The notes under the pieces were generated by a model that worked only from the letters and a program-made list of their open reading frames with translations, ran no database searches and was not told the origin of the DNA. This document shows, in pieces, positions 49,680 to 61,529 of a DNA stretch of 64,000 bases (positions are counted from its first letter, which is position 1; each line of letters opens with the position of its first letter). Source of the DNA: Yarrowia lipolytica (taxonomy: Eukaryota; Ascomycota; Dipodascomycetes; Dipodascales); the NCBI RefSeq assembly GCF_001761485.1, contig NC_090772.1, forward strand, positions 1,486,501 through 1,550,500, given 5' to 3'. Both the position numbers and the translations under genes were made by a program.

Positions 49680-49939
49680 TAAGGCAGGACGCTGAGAGGC
49701 AAGATGAGGAGACCGCAAAACCCGCCGGAGGCCAGCCGAAGAACGGGCGGGGCGCGCGCGACATTGCGGTCTCGTGCCCCATTGGCGTCCGCACGCGCCC
49801 CGTTTTTCTGTCCCGACCGTCCCCGACCCGTCAAGATCCAATCAAATGCACAATCGGAAAACGTGCTCTGGGGACGCATATTTGTGCATATTGCGAGCCA
49901 GTTCAGTATCAGACTGTTCAGTGTTTGGAGAGAGAGAAT

Positions 49940-49965
49940 GCGTGTGTGTGTGTGTGTGTGTGTGT
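49940..49965. repeat. (TG)n microsatellite
   Basis: A run of 12-13 GT dinucleotides in the VTC4 upstream region. Confidence 0.9.
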
Positions 49966-51069
49966 GGTATGGTGGTATTGGAGCGAGGTGACAGGAGTTG
50001 TGTCGTTGTGACATTATCTCACATATATAAATATCTCCATTTCCGCCCTATCCTCGTCGTATGGCCGCAACTGTACCCGCACATCGACTGTTGACCTTCA
50101 CACAACTGACGTCCACACAACTGACATAAACTCGTAAACTCCAGTCATCAGAGTTTCGGTAACACGGCCCCGAGTGTGTCAGAGGTGGGGCATGAGTGTC
50201 ATGTCAGCGGTGGATGAGTGTGTCAGCGGTGGACATTTCCCGACTGGCCTATGACCAGTGGCCCTGGGCGCTTTTGTGCCATCTTTACAGCGTCCGACTG
50301 CAGCATGGACGACACACTCTTGTGGTGTGGTGCTGACACAGTTGGCCGTTTGCTCGAGACCAAAACAAGAAACTAACCACCTAAACCGATCTAAAAGTGA
50401 CACTGTTGGCGTCTAGCCCTGAAAAAAAAAGTTTCGATTCGATCGTGGGGACTTTGGAGACTCGACAAAACCGTGGAGCAACGGGGTTTTGTCCGAGATA
50501 AAGAGGTCTTTTTGGTGGTTCCGACGAGAGGATCTCAGTGCACTTGGCGGATTTCCCACACCCACAGCCTCTTGGGTAGGCCTCCCAGCCTTTGGCACAA
50601 CCTTGTCCAAGCAGAAGCTGTGAAAATCCACTAACGCACCCAACTACCGCATTCAGCGGTTTACAACGGCTGTTGGTGAATCGCTCGCCGCGATTACATG
50701 GTCGAGCAACTACTGCACTCGCACATATGACCATGTTCTCACCCATCAGACGCTATGGTCTGCAGCAGCAGTGCACATATCCGCCGCTGTCTCCTGTTTG
50801 CATCTTTCTTTTGCTCGTATGGCGTATTGTCCAAGTCAATGAAAAAGCCAATCTCGACGATCACCACGATGGAACGGCTCTGATTGGCTCGGGGTCATGT
50901 GACTGGTCTTGTTGGCGTCTGTCGCCGCTCTGTCGCACCTCTATCTCGGTCTAGATTTATCATAGGTTTCACTTATGATCGCTAAGGAGTGGACAGGGAG
51001 GTTGTGTAGTCAGTAAGATTCGGTGCGAGTATCAGTACGAGTGCAGTACATACCAGTACAATACCAGTA

Positions 51070-52090
51070 TTGCCTTCTTGCACCATGGTTTCCCTCTCTC
51101 AGTCACAGGCTTCAAGGGTAAATTCCATCAACTCGAATCGGCTGTGACAACAAAGGGAAGTTTTCAAGCTGACGAAAAGTTCGACAGATTACAGATTCGA
51201 CCGAACATTGTCTACACCACTCACCTGGGTTGGAGAGAAATGAGAGACGCCATCGTAGACACGGCCAAGGCTCCCGATTGGTGGCTCTTCGTCATACTGA
51301 TCATCATGTTCGTCCTATTGATTGTGCCAGTCAAAGTGTTTCCTGTAGACACCCCTGTTTGGTGTATTGTTCTTTTCATGGGATTGGTTCCTGTGCGCTC
51401 TCAATGGGCAGTCTGAGCCCATGATTGGATATGCCATGCCTGGGCGGTTCATGGCTGTCAATCTCTTCAAAGCAAGCCCAAGAGTACCCCCAGATTGATC
51501 TTCTGGCTGCTACTCTGTGCCACGTTGGTGAATGGAGTGGTTGTATTGGACGTCATTGTTCACCTTTCCTGGCCAAACCACCTTCTTCACCGCCTCGGTT
51601 GCTTGGGGCGTTATTGGACCGGCGAAGACTTTCGAATAGTATACTATGAAGTGGATATTCTTGTTTGGATCATGTGTCGGACTCTTCTTCTACCCAGCTG
51701 ATGACCAAGTGGTGGCCCAAACACGCAGACAGAATCGACTTTTACCGATGCAAATACCTCTACTTCAACCCTCCGATGTTTGTTATGGGACTTGTCGACG
51801 ATTGGGCAAGTGACCTACAGAGTCGGAGGTTTGTATCTCGCTCTGCCGAATCTGGCATGGTGGAGAAAGTGTGCTTACATGGAGGACATCATTGTGACTG
51901 GCATCGCCCTGTCGGCAATCATCTTCTTCTACTCGGTCCAACACCATCCAAAACGGATTGGTGGGATAGTGGGGTAATAACGCAACGTTGTTGGAATCGG
52001 ATATGATGGAGAAGACATTCCTCCGAATGCACCGCCCTCCAGAGGGCCCGGATACAAATCAGGAGTCCAAGTGGGTGAGAGTGGTGGGTG
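51070..52090 (+). pseudogene. oligopeptide transporter (OPT family) pseudogene
   Basis: Three + frames contain ordered pieces of an OPT transporter, a proton-coupled peptide importer of the plasma membrane. First comes REMRDAIVDTAKAPDWWLFV and VILIIMFVLLIVPVKVFPVDTPVW (as positions 51230-51370). Then follow MIGYAMPGRFMAVNLFKAS (about 51430-51485, like OPT IIGYLLPGRP), FWLLLCATLVNGVVVLDVIV (about 51498-51560), ASVAWGVIGPAKTFE (about 51590-51635, the OPT IWGVIGP signature), LALPNLAWWRKCAYMEDIIV and TGIALSAIIFFYSVQHHPKR (about 51835-51960). The order matches the C-terminal half of OPTs. It is broken by several shifts and stops, and the N-terminal half is missing. It is a dead host gene copy, decayed but still readable. 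Confidence 0.82.
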
Positions 52091-53314
52091 AGAGTGGTGG
52101 ATGAGATGATTGGTGACGCCACGGGTTCCGCTGCTGCTCCTAGTATGTCGTCAATGGGTTGTATTCAGAAACTTCAGCGGCCCGACCCTCGTGCAACCAA
52201 GATCATCATCTAGCTCAGTCCGATGCCACTGTCGAAACAGTGATTGGTTTCAAGCATGTGGTGATTGATCCGGGTCTTTGATACACTCCGGCGGAGGATA
52301 ACGTGATTGTCATTAGTTCAAGAAGTCTTTGAACACTCTCGAAATGCCAGATGGCTGAGGTAGAAAGACCACAGCCTTGTGGATGTGATGAACAGTCGCA
52401 GAGAGGGCGTTTGAAAGATCTACAGACTCAATGGGGTCCGTGTCTTTGCGTTTCTGTCAGGCGTAGTTGATCTGGTTTCGTAACGAATGGCTATCCACAT
52501 CTCTGCTCGGGGTGAAGCACAACCAATGAGTATCATGACAAGTGACGAGCAATAAAAAAGGCGAGCAATAAAAAAGGCGAACAATAAAAAGAGCAATGAA
52601 CCTGCATGAATGGCAATTGGACCTTTTCGACAGCAGAAACCGAAAGCACCCCTTCTACTTTACACCTCTACTCTCCCTACAGTCTTTCCGGTACAGTACA
52701 GGCTCTCTGGCTTGTAAGCAGACCATGGTCGTGTGAGCGAATTTTGTTCTCCCGATGAGTCTCCAAGACTCTGGTTATCGGAACGCCCCAAGCAAGTGAT
52801 GTAAGTTGTTATTGTTTTTGTTATACACTTGTTCAATAGTTGGTACATAGTGTACTTGTAGTTCAACTTTGTTCCTCCTACACATGGCCAAATCAGGTTT
52901 TGTAGAGAATCTTCAAGAGCATTCAAAACCACGAATATTGCAGCTACGGGAAATCTGAAGAGTGCATCGTGCTCCCAGCCTCTGTAGGAACACGTCGATA
53001 GCTTCCTCGCCCTCCTAGCATCAACGTGAACCCACATATGGGGCCCTCCTATGCTCCACTCCAGCTGGCTGCGCGTCCAAAACAGGACCCTTAAATATTA
53101 TGGGCGGTGAAAAATGAAAAATGCACGAGAGTGTGAAATCTCGTTGACGGCGCTAAAATCGTCGATAACGGAGACGGCGAAAAGAAACGACATTCGCCCT
53201 GGCCCGTCGCCGCACACATCCACCGCCCCCATATTATTAATCACCGGGTTTTTTTTTATTCTAGGGTTAAACTCGAGGAATCCACACTACAGACTCTCAC
53301 CACACTAAAGTACC

Positions 53315-54532
53315 ATGTCCAACTACCGACGAGGCGTGGGCAGCTACTCACGGATGCTAGGCGGAGGCACCAACCCGTTTGCCGCGTACACTGCCCGCAA
53401 GGCCAAAACCAAGAAGCGCGTACTCGACAAGTACGAGATCATCGGCTACATTGCGGCAGGCACCTACGGACGTGTCTACAAGGCCCGAAGCAAGGATCCC
53501 GGTGACACCAACCAGTACGCCATCAAGAAGTTCAAGGCGGACAAGGAAGGCGAAATGGTGCACTACGCGGGCATCTCTCAGTCGGCATGTCGAGAGGTGG
53601 CTCTGTGTGCCGAGCTGGACAACAGAAACATCACCAAGCTGGTGGAAACCATCCTGGAAGACACGTGTATCTACATGGTGTTTGAATATGCAGAACACGA
53701 CCTGCTGCAGATTATTCATTATCACAGCCATCCCGAGAGGAAGCCCATTCCTGAATACACCCTCAAGTCGATTCTATGGCAGCTTCTCAACGGAGTCTCC
53801 TATCTGCATCAAAACTGGGTCCTGCATCGAGATCTCAAGCCGGCCAACACCATGGTGACGAGCGACGGAGTGCTCAAAATCGGAGACCTGGGCCTGGCCC
53901 GCCTGTTTTCCAACCCCCTGCAATCGCTGTACTCGGGAGACAAGGTGGTGGTCACCATTTGGTACAGAGCTCCTGAGCTGCTTCTAGGAGCCCGACACTA
54001 CTCGCCAGCAGTCGACCTATGGGCTGTGGGCTGCATATTTGCCGAGCTCCTGGCTCTCAGACCTATTTTCAAGGGAGAGGAGGCCAAGATGGACAACAAG
54101 ACCAATGTGCCCTTCCAGCGAAACCAGATGCAGAAAATCATTGAGATTCTGGGATCTCCCCAGGAAGATGATTGGCCAAGTCTGAGCAAGTTCCCCGAGT
54201 ACGAGTCGCTCAAGCAGATGAAGACCTTCCCTCCCAATCTCGAAGCCTGGTACCAGAGTATCGGAGGTACCAACCAGAAGGGCTTCCAGCTCTTGTCGCG
54301 ACTGTTGGAGTACGACCCAGCCAAGCGTCTTACCGCTAACGACGCCCTCTTGCATCCCTACTTTACTGAGGCTCCCAAGGTGAGTCAAAACGTCTTTGAG
54401 CGACAGGAGTACAAGTATCCGCCTCGGAGGATCTCGTGCGAGGATAGCGACATTAAGACCATGACGTACCAGGGAACCAAGCGGGGTAGTCAAGGAGGAG
54501 ACAACTTGCATCCTAGAAAGAAGCAGAAGTAG
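53315..54532 (+). CDS. SSN3: Mediator cyclin-dependent kinase CDK8 (Ssn3/Srb10)
   Basis: A 405-residue kinase of the Mediator CDK8 module, which phosphorylates transcription factors and the Pol II tail and often represses genes. After a 35-residue basic leader come the Gly loop ([12 protein letters not shown]), the VAIK-type lysine K71 (YAIKKF), the CDK8-specific SACRE helix [19 protein letters not shown], the catalytic loop HRDLKPAN (D173), a DLG magnesium motif (D191) in place of DFG, as in this family, and the activation segment ending in [14 protein letters not shown] with no Thr for CAK phosphorylation, also family-typical. The insert [18 protein letters not shown] is characteristic of CDK8. 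It ends in a basic GTKRG/RKKQK nuclear-type tail. The ATG at 53315 is clear. Full length, no oddities. Confidence 0.95.
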   Translation: MSNYRRGVGSYSRMLGGGTNPFAAYTARKAKTKKRVLDKYEIIGYIAAGTYGRVYKARSKDPGDTNQYAIKKFKADKEGEMVHYAGISQSACREVALCAELDNRNITKLVETILEDTCIYMVFEYAEHDLLQIIHYHSHPERKPIPEYTLKSILWQLLNGVSYLHQNWVLHRDLKPANTMVTSDGVLKIGDLGLARLFSNPLQSLYSGDKVVVTIWYRAPELLLGARHYSPAVDLWAVGCIFAELLALRPIFKGEEAKMDNKTNVPFQRNQMQKIIEILGSPQEDDWPSLSKFPEYESLKQMKTFPPNLEAWYQSIGGTNQKGFQLLSRLLEYDPAKRLTANDALLHPYFTEAPKVSQNVFERQEYKYPPRRISCEDSDIKTMTYQGTKRGSQGGDNLHPRKKQK

Positions 54533-55520
54533 ACGTTTGACTCAGAGGGCACCCGAAATAATCCACTTTAGAGGGTAGGTGGTGGGTGACTTTTCAACTG
54601 AGTGAAGGCAGTGGCTGTGTCAAATGAGACCTAGAAATGGTGAAAGAGACTATCACAATCCCCCTTTTCTCTTAAAAGACTAGAAGAGCTACGGCAGCAG
54701 TCCAAACACTCCTCTCGCGGAATAGTGTCGCCTCATTCTAACATGAGCTCTGGAATCTACAATGAATTATTTATTGTTTATGTGAATTTGATCTCAGTAT
54801 CTGGATGCTAATACGAGAGGACAATAGCGCCATCGCAGTCACTATCTAAGCACCAGAAATGCACACACATTTCTCTTGGACTTACAAATACGTCATACAG
54901 CGTCACCAACCGCCCTAACCTCTTCCACGCATCCCCAGCAACATGTGGAAATCTTGGTGCAGGAGGTGGATTTTGCAATTGTGGAGGAAATAATGACATG
55001 GGACAAGTGTTACAAGTCTCATTCTGTTGCTCTTGTTGCCAGCTTTCGTCTGGTATATTTGGATCTCGATCTTCATGTGTGATGACTCAGCTGGCAGGAG
55101 GTGAACAATTTTGGAGCGGCCAAATGCGCCACACTGAATGCCGCAAGAATCGGATGAGAACCGTAGACATACTGGCATGTCAATTGAAACTGTGGGTGTC
55201 TACTCGTGTACTCTTCTGATATATAATTATCGATTTTCTTCTTCCAGACTGGAAATAGCTCAGATTCCCAACTGTCCCTCCACCTACCTCCCTGGTTGTC
55301 TCACAAGGCTGAAACTTGAACTGGGCCATCTTTATCAAGTATAAAACCCATTGTCACCTTCTCTGTCCCCACAGACCTTCCAACGGCTTCTTTTTGGCCC
55401 CGCAAGTTCATCCTGAAGCCCCCCACCCACCTATCACGAGAATAAGCTTTCTGGCAACAACCCAAATAAATTTATTTGGCAAGCGAAAAAAGTAAAATCA
55501 AACTTGACCATTCAACCATC
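54533..55520. other. intergenic region between CDK8 and phosphotransferase gene
   Basis: 988 bp containing the 3' flank of CDK8 and the promoter of the downstream gene. Short frames are unremarkable. A CT-rich stretch precedes the ATG at 55521. Confidence 0.6.
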
Positions 55521-56953
55521 ATGGGCGTATTCATTAAACAGGAGCAGCTTCCGGCTCTCAAGAAGTACAAGTGAGTATGGATGTGGCGAAGTTGGAAGAA
55601 CGGTCACGTGAGCTCGACGAGTGGTGTTGACGTTCACTTTGACAGTCCTGAGGTGGAGATAATGACGTACTACCAATAGTGTAGGGGATGAGGACGTGTT
55701 GGGGTTGTGGCAGCAGATACATGGTCATAATATATGGCTGTCTGTTATCTAAGACAAGTGCCGGATCGATCGCGTGGATGTATATCCTAATCTACGCCAG
55801 TGGTTCATGCTAACCCAGGTACTCCGCCGAGGATCACTCGTTCATCTCCAACAACATTCTGCGCCCCTTCTGGCGACAGTTTGTCAAAATCTTCCCTCTG
55901 TGGATGGCCCCCAACATGGTGACTCTGTTGGGCTTCTTCTTTGTCATTGTGAACTTCATCACCATGCTCATTGTTGATCCCACCCACGACCGCGAGCCTC
56001 CCAGATGGGTCTACCTCACCTACGCTCTGGGTCTGTTCCTTTACCAGACATTTGATGCCTGTGACGGATCCCATGCCCGACGAACTGGCCAGAGTGGACC
56101 CCTTGGAGAGCTGTTTGACCACTGTGTCGACGCCATGAATACCTCTCTGATTCTCACGGTGGTGGTGTCCACCACCCATATGGGATATAACATGAAGCTG
56201 CTGATTGTGCAGATTGCCGCTCTCGGAAACTTCTACCTGTCGACCTGGGAGACCTACCATACCGGAACTCTGTACCTTTCTGGCTTCTCTGGTCCTGTTG
56301 AAGGTATCTTGATTCTGGTGGCTCTTTTCGTCCTCACCTTCTTCACTGGTCCCAACGTGTACGCTCTGACCGTCTACGAGGCTCTTCCCGAATCCATCAC
56401 TTCGCTGCTGCCTGCCAGCTTCCTGGACGTCACCATCACCCAGATCTACATTGGATTCGGAGTGCTGGGCATGGTGTTCAACATCTACGGCGCCTGCGGA
56501 AACGTGATCAAGTACTACAACAACAAGGGCAAGAGCGCTCTCCCCGCCATTCTCGGAATCGCCCCCTTTGGCATCTTCTACGTCGGCGTCTTTGCCTGGG
56601 CCCATGTTGCTCCTCTGCTTCTCTCCAAGTACGCCATCGTCTATCTGTTTGCCATTGGGGCTGCCTTTGCCATGCAAGTCGGCCAGATGATTCTTGCCCA
56701 TCTCGTGCTTGCTCCCTTCCCCCACTGGAACGTGCTGCTCTTCTTCCCCTTTGTGGGACTGGCAGTGCACTACATTGCACCCGTGTTTGGCTGGGACGCC
56801 GATATCGTGTCGGTTAACACTCTCTTCACCTGTTTTGGCGCCACCCTCTCCATTTACGCCTTCTTTGTGCTTGAGATCATCGACGAGATCACCAACTACC
56901 TCGATATCTGGTGTCTGCGAATCAAGTACCCTCAGGAGAAGAAGACTGAGTAA
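55521..56953 (+). CDS. choline/ethanolamine phosphotransferase (CDP-alcohol type)
   Basis: Two exons, 55521-55570 and 55819-56953, encode 394 residues. The enzyme condenses CDP-choline or CDP-ethanolamine with diacylglycerol, the last step of the Kennedy pathway, in the ER. Exon 1 gives MGVFIKQEQLPALKKYK and exon 2 continues YSAEDHSFISNNILRPFWRQ, matching the yeast Ept1/Cpt1 N-terminus (SYKYQSEDRSLVSKYFLKPF). The CDP-alcohol motif DGSHARR-x7-GELFDHCVD (D-G-x2-A-R-x8-G-x3-D-x3-D, about residues 99-121) is complete. Then follow about eight hydrophobic segments and FYLSTWETYHTGTLYLSGFS. It ends EITNYLDIWCLRIK-YPQEKKTE. Which of Cpt1 and Ept1 it is cannot be decided here. Confidence 0.93.
55571..55818 (+). 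other. intron of the phosphotransferase gene (248 bp)
   Basis: Donor GTGAGTATGG at 55571, acceptor region TGCTAACCCAG ending at 55818, the same GTGAGT and near-AG CTAAC pattern as the PRP8 intron. It splits codon 17 (AA|G, Lys). Joining restores the conserved N-terminus of the family. Confidence 0.9.
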
Positions 56954-57549
56954 TCGAGTCCCGACACGGTCCAAAAGACATTATATATAGACAGAAATAA
57001 ATTTATACATTGACTAACGAGTGAGTACAGCAGTGAATGGCAAGTCACCAGCCACAAGACAAGTTCAAGTAAGTACAAGAACAGTGCGTATCAGTAGATG
57101 CTGTACTTGCAACGTGCTTCTCTGTCAATCTCAGTCTCTCATTTTGTCTTGTCTCTCTTCAACTTTCTTCTCTCCATCACCATGGCATACACCTTCCATT
57201 ATGATGTTCCACTATGATGATGCAAGAGATGTGTAGAGGAGCATTCAGAAGCTGAAAAGGCGGAAAACGACCCCTTCGAGTGCTCAAAAGCCTCATCGAT
57301 TTGCTTGCACAAGTACTGTATAAGCATTCATTCTACAGCTACTCCGGAACGATCGCCTCTATACTCTCCTTGAGTTTTGCCGCAATGATCTACTTTAGAT
57401 CCGGCTTATATCCGGCCACTACACGAGATCATCGGAAGGGCCCAAAGATGATCCCTCTACATGGAAGTAGACACACGCACATGACACGCACGCGCGCCAC
57501 CAGCAATCAATCATCGCAGTTCGGTCGTCCTTAATCTATATACAATTCC
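56954..57549. other. convergent intergenic region
   Basis: 596 bp between converging genes. Contents are AT-rich with TACTTGCA/AGTACAAG words. No gene is seen. Confidence 0.6.
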
Positions 57550-58011
57550 TTAAGCGGTGGCAGCGGGGGCCACGGCAGTGGTAGCACCGGGGGCAACAAT
57601 GTCGTTAGAGCCCTGAGCCAGCTTCATCTCGGCCTCCGTCTCGTTGAGCTGCTGCTCGGACATGATGGACAGAGCCAGAGGAACACCAAGCAACAGAGAA
57701 GAAGAGGTGATGATGTAGATGGCCTTACCGCCGAAAGAAAAGCCAGCAGAGGCCCAGTCGTAGATGGTGGAGGCGGCCTTGGAGGCAAAAACTCGATGCT
57801 GAGGGGGAACAATGTCCTTGAGAGCAACCACTCGCTCGTAGATGGTCTCATCAATGTCAAACTCATCATCCTCATCCTCCTCAGCATCCTCGTCGTCAGA
57901 TCCAACGTCCGAGTACTCCTGCTCGGCGGCCTCGGCGGCGGCAGCAGCAGCAACCTGCTCGTCAAAGAGCTTCTGGTCGTTTTCGTCGTTGATAGCCGTA
58001 AGAGTGACCAT
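57550..58011 (-). CDS. TOM22: mitochondrial import receptor Tom22
   Basis: A 153-residue central receptor and organiser of the TOM complex of the outer mitochondrial membrane. The acidic cytosolic N-terminus (residues about 30-55, EYSDVGSDDEDAEEDEDDEF) binds presequences. The conserved block DETIYERVVALKDIVPPQHR (about 54-73) precedes AGFSFGGKAIYIITSSSLLL and GVPLALSIM, the single transmembrane helix with its conserved Pro (about 85-115). The C-terminal intermembrane-space part is short and ends in Ala/Pro. The ATG is at 58011. Length and layout match fungal Tom22. Confidence 0.92.
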   Translation of the reverse strand: MVTLTAINDENDQKLFDEQVAAAAAAEAAEQEYSDVGSDDEDAEEDEDDEFDIDETIYERVVALKDIVPPQHRVFASKAASTIYDWASAGFSFGGKAIYIITSSSLLLGVPLALSIMSEQQLNETEAEMKLAQGSNDIVAPGATTAVAPAATA

Positions 58012-60086
58012 TGTTGTTGTGTACTATGAGTGTTTTTGCGTAGTGTGAGATTTGCTGTGACAATTAGCGATACAAAGATGCACTGAAAAAACTCAATTTC
58101 AAAGACAGGGTAAGAGCGTATGGGGAAGCTTAGAGAAGCGAGTTGGACCTGTCGACTGCAAAACCCTAACCCGAAACCCGCAGTCGAGAAAACCCCAACC
58201 CGTACTGTTACTGTACTCCACACCTATCACGTGCAAGTTGGGCTGGCTGGCTATTATTCGATTCTGGAGTGATAACGGCTATTAAACGGGTTACTTGGGA
58301 TTCCCTGTGCCTTCTCAACCTCAAACATTGAACATTGAAGTGGAATGTTCGAAACTTCAAAGGACTATACAAGGATACTTGTTTAGTAGCAGTTTATCAG
58401 ATCGCCTTCTCGAGCTCAACTGCCATGATTCCGAGACCAGTACAAGAGTGGAGAGATGATTAATTTTGAATCTCGGAGCTTCTTAATAGCCCAGATGTAG
58501 TTTGAGGTACCCTTGAAACATCAGCTTCCATACAATGTGTTTCTGGATGAATCTCGCCGTCAACTTTGTGCGATGTACAGCAGACTCCAAAGGCTTCAAA
58601 GGGCTTTAATGGGCTCCAAAGGACTGAAGGACGTTGCTGGACCTTCTATTACACACCGGGTGTGTCTATGTGCAGCGGTATCTATCTTCTCTGTCATTGT
58701 AGTTGAATATCGTTCAAGAACATGTCTCAGACTAAAGCCTTATCATGTGTAAATTGAGAAATGCCGGTAGATTATAGAAGTGACAAATCATTATTCGAAT
58801 AGAAGGAGTTACTTCTATTGCTTTCATTCTCTCAGGTTTAATATCACCCGTTGTATTACTTCAGAAATCGTACAGTACAGTACATACCTATCTCTACACG
58901 GTTCAAAGCACAGCCACACCACCCTGCGAAATGCAAGCAAGCAAGATGGCGTATATCATGCGTCCAACAAGGTCCCAATCTCTTGTCCGTTGCTTCTTTC
59001 TGCCATTGTGTCTTTCAACCCCGCTTTTGGTGTCACTTTTGGCCCCCTTTGACTAGATAACTTAGCTGAGAGCCGTCAAAGTGTGGGAAGGGTGTTAGTT
59101 GTGGTCTGTACTGTACAGTTAGAAACGAGAGGGAGGGACAATGCAGATGGTGGCAATCAATCGTGCTGTTGTACAGCAACATTTTCAACCAAGCAGCCCT
59201 TTAGGAGTGTCCCAATCGTCACCCTTTACTCGACGAACCACCCCACCATCCCACCAACGTATCCATGTCTCAGCCGCTTGTGAGACACAGTTGAAACTGC
59301 GGGGTGCGCTACAAGTAGCAGATGGTTCGTGGTTAATGCGAGTGATAGCTGCTGTCGAGATATTGTCTGCGCTTTAATCTCGCCATTGTGCCTGACCGAA
59401 AAAAACGAGGGGACAGACATCCATTGCCAGTGGGCAGTTGACATAGAGCAGATGTGTATGTGAATACTGCGGAATCGGGGTCAGTCAACCCTCTACAGTC
59501 TCACCTGCCAACTGAAACACAAGTTGTGTCTCTCACTGTTCTCGTTAATGTTGCCTGTGTCACTTCAGTATCTGACTGGGTTTAGTCTGGCGCAAGTTGA
59601 GTTGGTGGGGGAGCACATGTTACTGTAGACAGTTGAGAGTAAGAGTGCAGTACATACCATACTCTACATGATAATGGAGCTTCTACGAGAGAGCAAGACT
59701 CTGGACAAGTCAATTAGTCATCCAAGAAACTCTCACTCCACTCACTCCACTCACTCAACTCACTCATCTCGCTCGACTCACTTTCCGACAACTTCTGCTT
59801 CCCCACCCTTGACTCTAAGTCAATATCACTCCTAACTATCAACTCTTTGTGACACTGCTTATATCGAACTGTCACCTTAACCCAAACATACCCACCTTGA
59901 TATCACTATTTATACCCGGTCGATACCAGTCCAGTCACTCAGTATCCATACAGTTTTGAGGCGCACACGGCATCCGGTATACCTGCCACAATCAGTAAAT
60001 CCCAACTGACACAAGGTACTAAAGCCATACCACACCAACCCGCGAGCGCGACACAAAGACAAACAAGACACCACAGAGACTTCCTG
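58012..60086. other. 2.1-kb intergenic region, TOM22 / PTEN-like promoters
   Basis: No gene is recognised. It contains a CAAAGGCTTC/CAAAGGGCTT-type short repeat near 58580-58630, the TACAGTACAGTAC run near 58873, and a CTCACTC(C/A)A repeat at 59730-59785. Either promoter may extend deep into it. Confidence 0.55.
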
Positions 60087-61529
60087 ATGGTGGCGCAACT
60101 GGTCAGCTACTACTTGCGAGCCGCCGTGGCTTCGCCCAAGCTCCTCTACGATCATGGCATGCCCAACGGAGAGGTCCTGGACATGGCCTATCTCACCGAC
60201 GAGCTTCTCATCAGTGCAGGCCCCACCAACGACTACCGACGCAGCTTCTACCGGCCCGCTACTGCGGAGCTCAAACAGTATCTGGATTCCAACCATAAGG
60301 ACGGCTGGCTAGTGTACAACTTCCGAGCCGAGCCGTCGGGCTACGAGGACTCCGATCTCGACAATCGTGTCGTCCACTTGCCCTTCAGAGACCACACCCC
60401 TCCGCCCTTCTTTTACATTCCCCTGTTCATCGAGTCCATTCGAGACCACGTTGGCGGTGCCAACCCAGCCAAGCGAACACCTCCAAGCACACCCCCTCGG
60501 GCCCCGTCCAGTGACTCCGTGGACACAGATACCTCCACACGCCCCTTGGCCCCTTCCCAGTCGTCACTTCTCGAGGGGATTTCCTCGGACCCTTCTCTGG
60601 TCCCCACCACAGACGTGTCGTCGCTTCAGCTGTGGGAACGCAGCGACTCGGGACGGTCCCACTCTTCGGGATCGGACGACACCAGCCTGGCATCTCAGAT
60701 GTCGGTTAACTCACAGATGTCGCAGGTTAGTCAGGCGTCGTCCCAGTCCCAGATCAGCCGCATCTCGGGCTCTCTGCAAAGCTCCATCGGGTCCACCGTC
60801 TCTGCACCAAGAGTGGCAGTTCTTCACTGTAAGGCGGGCAAGGGACGATCGGGGCTCATGGGATGCGCCTTTTTGGTGGCTGAGCGGGGCTGGTCTGTCA
60901 AGAACGCCGCCGACAGCTTCACTCGGGTGCGGATGAGACCTGGGTTTGGCGAAGGGGTCTCTATTCAGAGCCAAAAGCGCTACCTCAATTACACCTACGA
61001 CTGGGCTCAGGTGATTGCTCGTCAGTACAGGGATATCAAGGTCGACCTGGACTACATTCGGGTGTGGAAGCCCCAGTATTCGGACATTGTCATCACCCTA
61101 TCCGACTACGAGAACGATAGTGACCGGGCCGAGTACTCTCCCTCTGCCATTCCCGAGGTCAAGAAACGATACATCTCCAGCCCGGAGGACCTCACGAACG
61201 AGACGGACGACTACATTACCTTCCGGCCCAAGGAGACTGTGTCACTAACAGGTGACTGTCGAGTCAAGGTCAAACATGTCGTGGCCAATCCGTTTAGCCT
61301 TCCTCTTGTGGATGGCCAAGGCGATGCTTGGTTCAACCTCTTTTTTGAGACCTTTCGAGTTCGGGAGGGTGCGTATGACTTCCACAACACCGAGGGCATG
61401 TTTTCCGTATCGTGGAGTCACATGGATGGGTTCCGGGGCAATTTCCAGAAGGGAATGTGGCTCTGTGAACGGGTGGAGGTCGGGTGGAGGGTCGCCCAGT
61501 CCCAGGAGGGCACCGTCCAAGAATCATAG
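60087..61529 (+). CDS. TEP1: PTEN-like phosphoinositide 3-phosphatase
   Basis: A 480-residue dual-specificity-type phosphatase, ortholog-like to yeast Tep1 and animal PTEN, which removes the 3-phosphate of PtdIns(3,4,5)P3. Visible motifs: the N-terminal YLTDELLISAGPTNDYRR region, WLVYNFRAEPSGY, the general-acid loop PFRDHTPPP (D102), the P-loop HCKAGKGRSG (H247, C248, R254; PTEN has HCKAGKGRTG) and the post-loop MRPGFGEGVSIQSQKRYLNY. A C2-like domain follows (about 310-470). About 114 extra residues, Ser/Pro/Gln-rich, lie between D102 and C248, where PTEN has 32 residues in total. The inserted segment is disordered (SSPSTPPRAPSS-like). The ATG at 60087 is the first in frame. It looks intact and catalytically competent. 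Confidence 0.88.
   Translation: MVAQLVSYYLRAAVASPKLLYDHGMPNGEVLDMAYLTDELLISAGPTNDYRRSFYRPATAELKQYLDSNHKDGWLVYNFRAEPSGYEDSDLDNRVVHLPFRDHTPPPFFYIPLFIESIRDHVGGANPAKRTPPSTPPRAPSSDSVDTDTSTRPLAPSQSSLLEGISSDPSLVPTTDVSSLQLWERSDSGRSHSSGSDDTSLASQMSVNSQMSQVSQASSQSQISRISGSLQSSIGSTVSAPRVAVLHCKAGKGRSGLMGCAFLVAERGWSVKNAADSFTRVRMRPGFGEGVSIQSQKRYLNYTYDWAQVIARQYRDIKVDLDYIRVWKPQYSDIVITLSDYENDSDRAEYSPSAIPEVKKRYISSPEDLTNETDDYITFRPKETVSLTGDCRVKVKHVVANPFSLPLVDGQGDAWFNLFFETFRVREGAYDFHNTEGMFSVSWSHMDGFRGNFQKGMWLCERVEVGWRVAQSQEGTVQES

Larger units (their letters stand above)
49488..53314. other. 3.8-kb gap between VTC4 and CDK8
   Basis: No intact gene is seen. It contains the VTC4 promoter with a CACGTGG site (49673), a (TG)n microsatellite at 49940-49965, the oligopeptide-transporter pseudogene (about 51070-52090), an AATAAAAAAGGCGAGC repeat at 52548-52600 and the CDK8 promoter. 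Confidence 0.6.
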
